DNA of 15,372 nucleotides, from positions 1 to 15,372 of the forward strand of contig JARGGE010000020.1 in assembly GCA_029210865.1 (NCBI GenBank), in the 5' to 3' direction. Source of the stretch: Trueperaceae bacterium. GTDB lineage: Bacteria; Deinococcota; Deinococci; Deinococcales; Trueperaceae. A model generated the notes under the pieces. The model saw only the letters and a program-made list of their open reading frames with translations, had not been told where the DNA came from and searched no databases. The position numbers and the translations under genes were made by a program. Positions 5,735-11,716 of the stretch are shown piece after piece (the stretch's first letter is position 1; each line of letters starts with the position of its first letter).

Positions 5735-8118
5735 CAGGCCACCTCGAAGCTCCGGGCGACCGCGCGCCACGCCTCGAGCCGCGGCGAGTGGGCGTCCACG
5801 AAGACCGGGATGCGCTCGAGCGGCGCCGGCACCCGCACGGTGCGGTCGCCCCCCACGCGCGCGCCGCTCCACAGATCGACCCAGGCGCCGGGCGGCAGCC
5901 GGACCTCGCGGGCCTGCGCCCCCTTCTCCAGGACGGGTGCCACGAGCAGGTCGCGGCCGAACAGGTACGCGGTCGGGTCGACGAGGAGCGCGTCGTGGCG
6001 CTCGGGCCAGGTCAGCGCCGGCGAACGCATCAACGGGCGCCCCTCGGCGGCCAGCGCCGCGGCGTCGGCCTCGATCAGGTCGAGCATCGCCATGCGCAGG
6101 CGAGCATAGGCGCGGTAGATCGTGAGCGCGCGCGGGTCACCGTGGCGCTCGGCGACGTTCCACGGGGTGCGGTCGCGGTTCTCGGTCGCTCCGTGCAGCT
6201 CGGAGTGGTACTGCATGACCGGGCAGAAGGCCGCCATCTGCGCCGAGCGGAGGTAGAGGTCGACGGTGGGGACCTCGCCGCTGAAACCGCCGATGTCCCA
6301 GCCCCAGATGGAGACGCCCGCCAGGCCGGCCGTGATGCCGGCCTGGATGCTGGCGCGGAAGGCGCTCCAGGTGCTGTTCTCGTCGCCCGCCCAATGGGCC
6401 GGGCTGCGGTGGGCGCCGGTGTACCCGGCGCGCGAGAAGGTGATCCCGTCGCCGTCGGTCGCCCCCTGCACGAAGCCGTGGTAGGCGTCGACGTAGGCCT
6501 GCGCGTAGCGGTTGACCAGCTCGGTGCCACGGCTCCCGTCGTGGGCGCGCAGGTCGCGCCCCCACAGGTGCTCGCCGCCGTCGGTCTTCATGCCGTCGAT
6601 GCCGAGGTCCTCGAACAGGTAGCGGCGCTTGTCGAACCACCAGGTCCGCGCCTCGGGGTGGGTGGCGTCGAAGACGTGCGCGTCGGTGAACCACCAGCCC
6701 TGGTTGCGGTAGGGGGTGCCGTCGCCGTTCATGATCACGTAGCCGTGCTCGAGCGCGTGGGCGACGTCGGCGTCGTGCTGCGGGTGCGGCGCGTCGAGCT
6801 TCTTGAGCACCGGGATCTGCCAGAGCACGACGCGGATCCCCTCGTCGTGGCAGGCGTCGATCATCGCCTTGGGGTCGGGCCAGCGGCCGCCGAAGCGGAG
6901 GTCGGACGCCCGGAGCCGCGCGCCCCCGGCCACCGGCTCGTAGGCGGCGTCGTTCCAGACGTAGAAGGTGCTCTCGTCGCTCCAGGCCTCGATCACCAGC
7001 ACCGTCGCCGGCACCCCCTCGGACAGGGTCCGGCGCACCTCGCGCAGCGTCTTGGCCTGGTCGTTCCAAGGGTTGGCGCTCATCCAGGGGCCGAAGGCCC
7101 AGCGCGGCGGCAGGGCGATCGGACCGGTCAGGCGCACGAAGGCGGCGGTGACGCCGTACGGCTCGTCGGCGACGATCAGGTGGCGCACCAGCTCGGCGTC
7201 CGGCCGCGGGGTCGCCTCCGCCTCGATGGCGATGCCCGGGCCGCGGGCGTCGACCTGGCACGGCGCGTCGGTCTCGAGCCAGGCGCCCCAGCCACGCGCG
7301 CTCAGGAAGAAGGGCACCGGCAGGTAGGTGCGCCGCCCCTGCTCCTTGTACTCCTCGTAGACGCGGGTGTCCCAGGTGCGGCCGTTCAGGCCGGGAGCGT
7401 CGAAGCGCTCGCCAAGGCCGTACAGCGGCTCGCCGAGCTCTACCTCGAAGCGGGCCCGGAACCCGACCACGGCGCCGTCGGGGCGTTCGATCCAAACCGG
7501 GGCGGCGCCCGTGCGCACGGTCGCCGCGGCTCGTCCGGGTCGCGTGACGGTCAGCGCGAGGCCGTCGCGCTCGAGGCGAGCCTCGAACCCATCGCCGTGA
7601 AGCGCCCAGCCGGCGGCGTCCTCGACGACCCGCACCGGGCGCTCGCCCGCCGGGGCGCCGGCAGGGGCACCCACCCGGAAGCCGGCGCGAAGCGCCCCCT
7701 CGGTGCTCGAGCTGAGGTCGAGGATGGCGGTGGCGCCATCGGGACCGACGAGGTGGAGGCAAAGGCCGCTGGCGTGCGGTTCGGCGCGCTCGACCCGGTC
7801 GACGGCGCGCACCCGCGCGACCGGCAGGTCGAAGGTGGCGACGTCCGCGCCACCGGCGGCGGCGCGGGCATGGATCGCGTAGCTCCAGGCGCCGCCGGGG
7901 AGCGCGGGCAGCTCGGCGGTCCAGAGGCCACCGCCGAGCGGTTGCGCAGGGTGGGTGGTCGCGCCGTCGGGGCCGCGGAGCTCGACGTGCGCCGAGGTCG
8001 CCTCGGGGGCGGCGAAGCCGACCCGCACGGCGTCGCCGGCGATCGGATCGCGCGGGAAGCGCTCGACGGGGAGCGGCTTGTACGGGTCGTCGATGCCGAA
8101 GGGGCGGTGGTCGATCAC
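5734..8118 (-). CDS. GH31 alpha-glycosidase (YicI/alpha-glucosidase type)
   Basis: A 794-residue retaining glycoside hydrolase of family GH31, which cleaves terminal alpha-glucosidic or alpha-xylosidic bonds. About 100 N-terminal residues look like a beta-sandwich domain of the kind preceding glycosidase barrels. The GH31 beta-sandwich (EPLYGLGERFDAPGLNGRTW) and the TIM barrel follow. The nucleophile is D513 in GMKTDGGE and the acid/base is D579 in HWAGDENSTW, by homology to E. coli YicI D416 and D482. GVSIWGWDIGGFSG is also conserved. There is no signal peptide, so it is cytoplasmic and acts on imported substrate. GTG 8118 is the chosen start because GAGG lies 7 nt upstream. It is separated from the binding-protein gene by 101 bp with a strong hairpin, and its stop overlaps the first permease by one base. 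Glucosidase versus xylosidase specificity is not resolved; the GH15 neighbour favours alpha-glucosides. Confidence 0.92.
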   Translation of the reverse strand: MIDHRPFGIDDPYKPLPVERFPRDPIAGDAVRVGFAAPEATSAHVELRGPDGATTHPAQPLGGGLWTAELPALPGGAWSYAIHARAAAGGADVATFDLPVARVRAVDRVERAEPHASGLCLHLVGPDGATAILDLSSSTEGALRAGFRVGAPAGAPAGERPVRVVEDAAGWALHGDGFEARLERDGLALTVTRPGRAAATVRTGAAPVWIERPDGAVVGFRARFEVELGEPLYGLGERFDAPGLNGRTWDTRVYEEYKEQGRRTYLPVPFFLSARGWGAWLETDAPCQVDARGPGIAIEAEATPRPDAELVRHLIVADEPYGVTAAFVRLTGPIALPPRWAFGPWMSANPWNDQAKTLREVRRTLSEGVPATVLVIEAWSDESTFYVWNDAAYEPVAGGARLRASDLRFGGRWPDPKAMIDACHDEGIRVVLWQIPVLKKLDAPHPQHDADVAHALEHGYVIMNGDGTPYRNQGWWFTDAHVFDATHPEARTWWFDKRRYLFEDLGIDGMKTDGGEHLWGRDLRAHDGSRGTELVNRYAQAYVDAYHGFVQGATDGDGITFSRAGYTGAHRSPAHWAGDENSTWSAFRASIQAGITAGLAGVSIWGWDIGGFSGEVPTVDLYLRSAQMAAFCPVMQYHSELHGATENRDRTPWNVAERHGDPRALTIYRAYARLRMAMLDLIEADAAALAAEGRPLMRSPALTWPERHDALLVDPTAYLFGRDLLVAPVLEKGAQAREVRLPPGAWVDLWSGARVGGDRTVRVPAPLERIPVFVDAHSPRLEAWRAVARSFEVA

Positions 8119-8173
8119 GCGGGGTCCTCGCGGTTCCGGGTGGGAAGGTGGGGGGATAGGGGTCGCAAGATAG

Positions 8174-8203
8174 CGGGCGCCGCGCCGCAGAGCGCGGCGC
8201 CCG
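8174..8203 (-). terminator. Strong intercistronic hairpin (attenuator or mRNA-stabilising stem)
   Basis: A perfect 12-bp GC-only stem (CGGGCGCCGCGC, 8174-8185, with its complement 8192-8203) closes a 6-nt loop, 17 nt after the stop of the binding-protein gene. No T-run follows on the minus strand, so full intrinsic termination is doubtful. Such stems after the binding-protein cistron of sugar ABC operons often raise its level over the downstream genes by protecting the 3' end or reducing read-through. Confidence 0.6.
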
Positions 8204-8219
8204 GAGGGATGATCGGGCC

Positions 8220-9431
8220 TCAGTCGGCCAGCAGCGCCTCGACGCGGCGCTGCGCGTCGGCGAGCGCCTGCGCCGGGGTCTTGCTGCCCAGGCGGGCGGC
8301 CTCGAGCTCCTGGTTGACGATGTCCTGCAGCTCGGGCTGGCGGTCGACCACCGGCGGGTTCACGGCGAAGGCCAGCGAGGCGAAGACCGCTTCGCGGTTG
8401 GCCGGCTGCGGGCGCGCCAGGTAGGGCGCGAGGGCGTCGGCGTTGTCGAGCGAGAGCGCCGGAAGCTCCCAGGCGCTCTCGATGCGGGCGGCGGCGACCT
8501 CGGGGCTCGCGGCGAGGAACTCGACCCACTTCCATGCGGCCTCGCGCTCGGGGCTGCTGGCGGCGATCGCGGCGGCGTTCGAGAAGAAGTGGGTGGCCTG
8601 GCGGGCGCCGCCCGGCTCCACCGCGATGTCCCAGTCGAAGCTGGACTGGGCGAAGCGGTCGAACATCCAGATGCCCGAGACGAGCATCCCCAGCTGGCCG
8701 TTGGCGAACAGGTCCTCGTTGGCGACGCCCGACAGCTCGGCGTCGGTGGGCATGACGCCGGCCTCGATCTTGCCGACCAGGTACTCGAGCGCGGCCAGGT
8801 TCTCGGGGGTGTCGATCGCGATGGTCGGCGCGACCTGCAGCCCGCCACCGGCGGCCTGAGCGACCTTGTAGAACTCCCAGAACTGGACGGGCTGGTAGAT
8901 GCCCCAGACCCGGTTGGCCGGGTCGTTGATCGCCTCGGCGGCCGCCATCACGTCGTCCCAGGTCCAGGCGTCGGTCGGGTACGCGACGCCGGCGGCGTCG
9001 AACAGGTCCTGGTTGTAGAACAGCACCACGGTGGAGAAGGTGATCGGCAGCGCGTACTGCGTGCCGTCGTAGGCGAAGGCGTCGAGGGCGGCCGGGTAGA
9101 AGACGTCGCGGCCGTCGGTCCCGAGCAGGTCGTCGAGGGGGGCGAGCACGCCGCGCGAGGCGAAGGTCGCGAGGTTCTCGAAGTTCAGCTCGAACACGTC
9201 GGGTGGGCTGCCGGCCGCGAAGTCGGTCTGCAGGCGGGTGAAGTAGTCGCCGAACGGGGCGGTCGTGTACTCGATGGTGATGCCCGGGTTCTGCGCCTCG
9301 AAGACCTCGATGAGGGCCTCGAGCTCGTCGACGTGGGCCTGGTCGGTGGTGAAGGAGAAGTAGTCGACGGTCTGCGCGAAGGCGAGGCCGGCGACGAGGG
9401 CGAGCGCGAGGAACGTGCGGACGAGCTTCAT
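8220..9431 (-). CDS. Secreted sugar-binding protein of the ABC importer (CUT1)
   Basis: A 403-residue extracellular solute-binding protein that captures the oligosaccharide and delivers it to the two permeases. A classic signal peptide spans residues 1-19 (K2 and R5 followed by a Leu/Ala core ending AFA), with type I cleavage before Q20. There is no lipobox cysteine, so it is periplasmic or cell-wall associated rather than a lipoprotein. The mature protein has the family 1 binding-protein layout: an N-terminal strand, VFEAQNPGITIEY (about 45-57), the PPDVFELN motif, then TQYALPITFSTVVLFYNQDL and the DAWTWDDVMAAAEAI helix. ATG 9431 is preceded by GGAGG at 5-nt spacing, among the best ribosome sites in the window, fitting high expression. 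It follows the ROK regulator after 72 bp containing an 8-bp palindrome. The ligand is probably an alpha-glucoside, judged from the adjacent GH31 and GH15 genes. Confidence 0.93.
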   Translation of the reverse strand: MKLVRTFLALALVAGLAFAQTVDYFSFTTDQAHVDELEALIEVFEAQNPGITIEYTTAPFGDYFTRLQTDFAAGSPPDVFELNFENLATFASRGVLAPLDDLLGTDGRDVFYPAALDAFAYDGTQYALPITFSTVVLFYNQDLFDAAGVAYPTDAWTWDDVMAAAEAINDPANRVWGIYQPVQFWEFYKVAQAAGGGLQVAPTIAIDTPENLAALEYLVGKIEAGVMPTDAELSGVANEDLFANGQLGMLVSGIWMFDRFAQSSFDWDIAVEPGGARQATHFFSNAAAIAASSPEREAAWKWVEFLAASPEVAAARIESAWELPALSLDNADALAPYLARPQPANREAVFASLAFAVNPPVVDRQPELQDIVNQELEAARLGSKTPAQALADAQRRVEALLAD

Positions 9432-9458
9432 GCGGTCCTCCAGGGACGAGCTGGGGCG

Positions 9459-9477
9459 CGATCGGCTCCGCCGATCG
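9459..9477. promoter_or_regulatory. Perfect 8-bp palindrome upstream of the binding-protein gene
   Basis: CGATCGGC, a 3-nt spacer TCC and GCCGATCG form an uninterrupted inverted repeat in the 72-bp gap between the regulator and the binding-protein gene, 27 nt before its start codon. It may be an RNA hairpin separating the regulator cistron from the strongly translated one, or a DNA operator. There is no T-run. Confidence 0.45.
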
Positions 9478-9503
9478 AGGTGGGGTGGACGGCTCGGGCG
9501 GGC

Positions 9504-10694
9504 TCAGTCTCCTCTCGGCGCCGTGGCGGACTCGACCAGGTAGCGGCTCGCGGCCAGCGCGGCCGCGCCGCGCGCCCAGGCGTCGTCGCCCCAGGGTTCG
9601 ACGACGAGCCGGACGTGCTCCGCGAGGTCGCCGAAGGCGAGACGGTGCAGCTCGGCCTCGGCGGTAGGGAGGAGGAAGGGGGCGGCGCGCAGGCCCTCGC
9701 CGCTCAAGACGACGAGGCCGGGGGCGAGCAGGTTGACGAGCATCGCGAGCGCGCGCCCGAGCATGCGACCCGCGTCGGCGTAGACCGCACGCGCGTCCGC
9801 ATCGCCCTCGGCGGCGAGCGCGGCGAGGCGCTCCACCGGGTCGTCGGGGGCGAAGGCCGGTACCCGCGCGCGCGCCTCGCGGACCAGCGCGTCGTCGGAG
9901 AGGTAGGCCTCGAGCGTGCCCGGAGCGGCGTACCGGGTGGTGGGGCCGTCGGGGTCGACGAGCACGTGGCCGATCTCGCCGGCGCCACCGAACGGACCCC
10001 GGTAGACCTCGCCCGCGAGCACCAGCCCGAGCCCGACGCCGCGGCCGAGGGTGAGCACCAGGAAGCTCTCGTGCCGCCGCCCGATGCCGTACCAGGCCTC
10101 GGCGAGCGCGAGCGCGTTCACGTCGTTCTCCACCACGACCGGCACCCCCAGGCGCGCCTCGAGCAGCTCCGCGAGCGGCACCTGCGCCCACCCGAGCAGC
10201 GGGGAGTGGCGCACGTCGCGCCGGTCGGCGTCGACGAGGCCCGGGAGGTCGACCCCCACGGCGGCGATGGGCCGCGCGGCGCGCGGCGCCAGGTCCGCGA
10301 ACGCGGCGGCGATCGCCTCGACGACCGTCTCGGGGCGGGTGTCGGGCAACGGGTAGGTGGCGGCATGCGCCACCTCGGCGTTCAGGTTGGTGAGGGCGCA
10401 CGTCAGGCCGGCGTTGCTGAGCTTGACGCCCATCACGGTGCCGGCGTCGTAGTCGACCTCGAGCAGGATGGGCTTGCGGCCGACCCCTTGGGCGGCGCCC
10501 TTGCGCGCCTCGAAGACCAGGCCGCGGCCGATCAGGTCCGACGTGATGTTCGTGACCGTCGCCGGGCTCAGGCGGAGCTGGGTGGCGATGTCGATCCGCG
10601 AGACCGGCCCGTGGCGGTGCACGACCTGGAAGACCGCGTCCTGGTTGAGCCTGCGGACGTCGTCCTTGCCGGTCGCTCGGGGGGCACGGGTCAC
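9504..10694 (-). CDS. ROK-family transcriptional regulator, zinc-site cysteines absent
   Basis: A 396-residue ROK (repressor, ORF, kinase) protein of the NagC/Mlc/XylR type, expected to control this sugar operon in response to an imported sugar. A winged helix-turn-helix spans about 15-65 (LSPATVTNITSDLIGRGLV). The sugar-kinase-like domain follows, with VGVDLPGLVD (147-156), END (189-191), a glycine-rich segment LGRGVGLGLVLAG (216-228) and GEIGH with H243. Typical ROK proteins then carry CxCGxxGC for zinc. Here the aligned stretch is TRYAAPGT (253-260), so all three cysteines are replaced. An ATG exists five codons upstream, but it overlaps the Shine-Dalgarno AGGAGG that sits 6 nt before GTG 10694, so GTG 10694 is the start. 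It is the first gene of the operon behind a likely promoter, which suggests autoregulation. Target and ligand are inferred from context. Confidence 0.9.
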   Translation of the reverse strand: MTRAPRATGKDDVRRLNQDAVFQVVHRHGPVSRIDIATQLRLSPATVTNITSDLIGRGLVFEARKGAAQGVGRKPILLEVDYDAGTVMGVKLSNAGLTCALTNLNAEVAHAATYPLPDTRPETVVEAIAAAFADLAPRAARPIAAVGVDLPGLVDADRRDVRHSPLLGWAQVPLAELLEARLGVPVVVENDVNALALAEAWYGIGRRHESFLVLTLGRGVGLGLVLAGEVYRGPFGGAGEIGHVLVDPDGPTTRYAAPGTLEAYLSDDALVREARARVPAFAPDDPVERLAALAAEGDADARAVYADAGRMLGRALAMLVNLLAPGLVVLSGEGLRAAPFLLPTAEAELHRLAFGDLAEHVRLVVEPWGDDAWARGAAALAASRYLVESATAPRGD

Positions 10695-10731
10695 GAACCA
10701 CCTCCTCATCGTTCATTGATTTTGTGTCTGA

Positions 10732-10760
10732 ATGTTTGCACAGCACCTGCCGGACGTCAA
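10732..10760 (-). promoter_or_regulatory. Likely promoter of the regulator and sugar operon
   Basis: On the minus strand TTGACG (10760-10755, five of six matches) is followed after 17 bp by AAACAT (10737-10732), preceded by TGC as an extended -10. It lies in a conspicuously AT-rich stretch (10710-10740), and a leader of about 30 nt would contain AGGAGG before GTG 10694. The -10 itself is weak. No clear palindromic operator overlaps it. Confidence 0.45.
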
Positions 10761-10780
10761 GCCCGATCCACCGTGGTCGC

Positions 10781-10800
10781 GCGCTCGATCGCGCTCGATC
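10781..10800. repeat. Direct repeat of 10 bp, two copies
   Basis: GCGCTCGATC occurs twice back to back, and GCGC starts a third copy. It lies in the divergent gap, 29 nt upstream of the DUF2256 start, where it could be a protein-binding site or simple chance in GC-rich DNA. Confidence 0.5.
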
Positions 10801-10818
10801 GCGCCCGCCGCGACCGCG

Positions 10819-10824
10819 TACGCT
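10819..10824 (+). promoter_or_regulatory. TACGCT -10-like box for a leaderless start
   Basis: TACGCT is followed by CCGGC and the ATG of the DUF2256 gene, which has no Shine-Dalgarno. The spacing fits transcription beginning at the start codon. No convincing -35 is visible. Confidence 0.4.
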
Positions 10825-10829
10825 CCGGC

Positions 10830-11036
10830 ATGCCCCGTCGTTCCGCCGGCGCCCGCCCGGTCGCCACCAAGACCTGTGCCGTCTGCGGCCGTCCCTTCGC
10901 CGACCGTGGCTCGTGGCGCCGCCGTGGGGTCTGGAGCGAGGTGCGCTACTGCTCCGACGCCTGCCGCCGTCGCCGCCGCGAAGCGCGCGGTGCCGAGGCG
11001 CCCCACGAGCCGCCACCGAACCCACCGCGCCCTTGA
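10830..11036 (+). CDS. Small DUF2256 zinc-finger-like protein
   Basis: A 68-residue basic protein. Residues 14-50 match the DUF2256 pattern: KTCAVCGRPF, then a basic stretch with a tryptophan-rich GVWSEVRYCSDACRRRRR. Four cysteines (C16, C19, C41, C45) in a CxxC...CxxxC arrangement probably hold one zinc ion. DUF2256 proteins are usually this short; their function is not established. The C-terminal 18 residues are proline-rich and probably disordered. The gene is divergent from the ROK regulator. The ATG is chosen because the cysteine domain follows it at normal distance and because a TANNNT box lies 5 nt upstream, consistent with a leaderless transcript. No operon link to the sugar locus is evident. 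Confidence 0.8.
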   Translation: MPRRSAGARPVATKTCAVCGRPFADRGSWRRRGVWSEVRYCSDACRRRRREARGAEAPHEPPPNPPRP

Positions 11037-11095
11037 CCCCGTCGGGGCTCCCGTCCGTGCCGCCCGCGACCACGACGCACTAGCCTCGCCTCCCC

Positions 11096-11112
11096 CGGGC
11101 CCCTCGGGCCCG
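11096..11112 (+). promoter_or_regulatory. Hairpin upstream of the acetyltransferase gene
   Basis: A perfect 7-bp stem CGGGCCC/GGGCCCG with a 3-nt loop CTC lies between the DUF2256 stop and the ribosome site of the GNAT gene. It has no T-run. It could be a weak terminator for the upstream gene or a leader structure close to the GGAGG at 11120-11124. A TAGCCT -10-like box lies upstream at 11081-11086 without a good -35. Confidence 0.4.
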
Positions 11113-11129
11113 CGCGATCGGAGGCCCCC

Positions 11130-11708
11130 GTGTCGACCCCCATCCCCGGCTGGCAGGGCGAGCGCGTCCGCCTGCGCCCCATGCACCGCGACGACGTGGA
11201 CCTGTGGCTGGTCGAAGAGCAAGAGGACGTCGAGGCGACCCGCTTCCTCAACGCCGGCCTGCCGCTGCCCAAGTCGCGCCACGACGCCGAGGCCTTCGCC
11301 GCTGCGTACGCCGAGTTCGGCTCGCGCGCGGAGCGCCTGATGTTCTCGATCGAGACGCTCGACAGCACGCTCGTCGGCGGCATCAACCTGCACTCGATGG
11401 ACACGAGGAACGGCACCTTTCAGACGGGCACGCGCGTCTACCGCGCCTTCCGCGGCCGCGGTTACGGGCTCGAGGCGAAGCGCCTGCTGCTCCGCTACGC
11501 CTTTCACGAGCTGCGCTACCAGAAGTACGAGGTGCGCTGCAGCGAGCACAACGACGCGATGGTGCGCCACATGGCGCGCCTGGGTGCGGTGCTCGAGGGG
11601 CGCCTGCGGCGCCACACGTACACGCGCAGCGCCTACGAGGACGAGCTCTGCTTCGGGCTCCTGCGCGAGGAGTTCGACGCCTTCGAAGCCCGGCGGTCGG
11701 CGCCGTAG
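11130..11708 (+). CDS. GNAT acetyltransferase, RimJ/RimL type
   Basis: A 192-residue GNAT-fold N-acetyltransferase that transfers acetyl from acetyl-CoA to an amine, such as a protein N-terminus, an antibiotic or a small molecule. The N-terminal strand ERVRLRPMHRDDVDLW (11-26) is the classic RimJ/RimL opening. The acetyl-CoA motif is RGRGYGLEAKRLLLRYAF (108-125), followed by YEVRCSEHNDAMVRHMARLG (133-152) with the conserved Asn141, then the beta-strand TYTRSAYEDELCFGLL. Length is standard. GTG 11130 is chosen since GGAGG lies 5 nt upstream. The M28 peptidase gene begins 8 nt after its stop codon, so the two may be co-transcribed. The acetyl acceptor cannot be predicted. There is no visible link to the sugar genes. 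Confidence 0.9.
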   Translation: MSTPIPGWQGERVRLRPMHRDDVDLWLVEEQEDVEATRFLNAGLPLPKSRHDAEAFAAAYAEFGSRAERLMFSIETLDSTLVGGINLHSMDTRNGTFQTGTRVYRAFRGRGYGLEAKRLLLRYAFHELRYQKYEVRCSEHNDAMVRHMARLGAVLEGRLRRHTYTRSAYEDELCFGLLREEFDAFEARRSAP

Positions 11709-11711
11709 CAT
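11706..11711 (+). promoter_or_regulatory. TAGCAT -10-like box overlapping a stop codon
   Basis: The TAG stop of the acetyltransferase gene forms the first half of TAGCAT, followed by CGGCC and the ATG of the M28 gene. There is no Shine-Dalgarno for that ATG. Spacing is identical to the boxes before 10830 and 2837, suggesting a leaderless start of the peptidase mRNA. Confidence 0.38.
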
Positions 11712-11716
11712 CGGCC

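Noticed and set aside
157..8424. Long plus-strand frames opposite the sugar operon (for example 157-2040, 2001-3977, 5788-8424)
   Set aside because: All are antisense to well-supported genes, are composed of Arg/His/Gly/Val-rich low-quality sequence, and lack ribosome sites and known motifs.
10707..10709. ATG as start of the ROK regulator
   Set aside because: This ATG overlaps the AGGAGG that properly serves GTG 10694 at 6-nt spacing, and it has no ribosome site of its own.
10710..10760. Classical palindromic ROK operator (NagC/Mlc/XylR-like) in the promoter
   Set aside because: Checked the AT-rich stretch for inverted halves; only short imperfect matches such as TTCATT and GAATG were found, not enough to call a site.
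8589..11036. Long plus-strand frame ending in the DUF2256 protein
   Set aside because: Only the last 68 codons carry a recognised domain. The rest is antisense to the binding-protein and ROK genes.
5734..11073. Very long continuous open frame on the minus strand that includes the GH31 gene
   Set aside because: Only 5734-8118 codes for a recognisable protein. Upstream the frame overlaps the binding-protein and ROK genes in another frame and gives Arg/Ala/Gly-rich nonsense, an effect of few stops in high-GC DNA.
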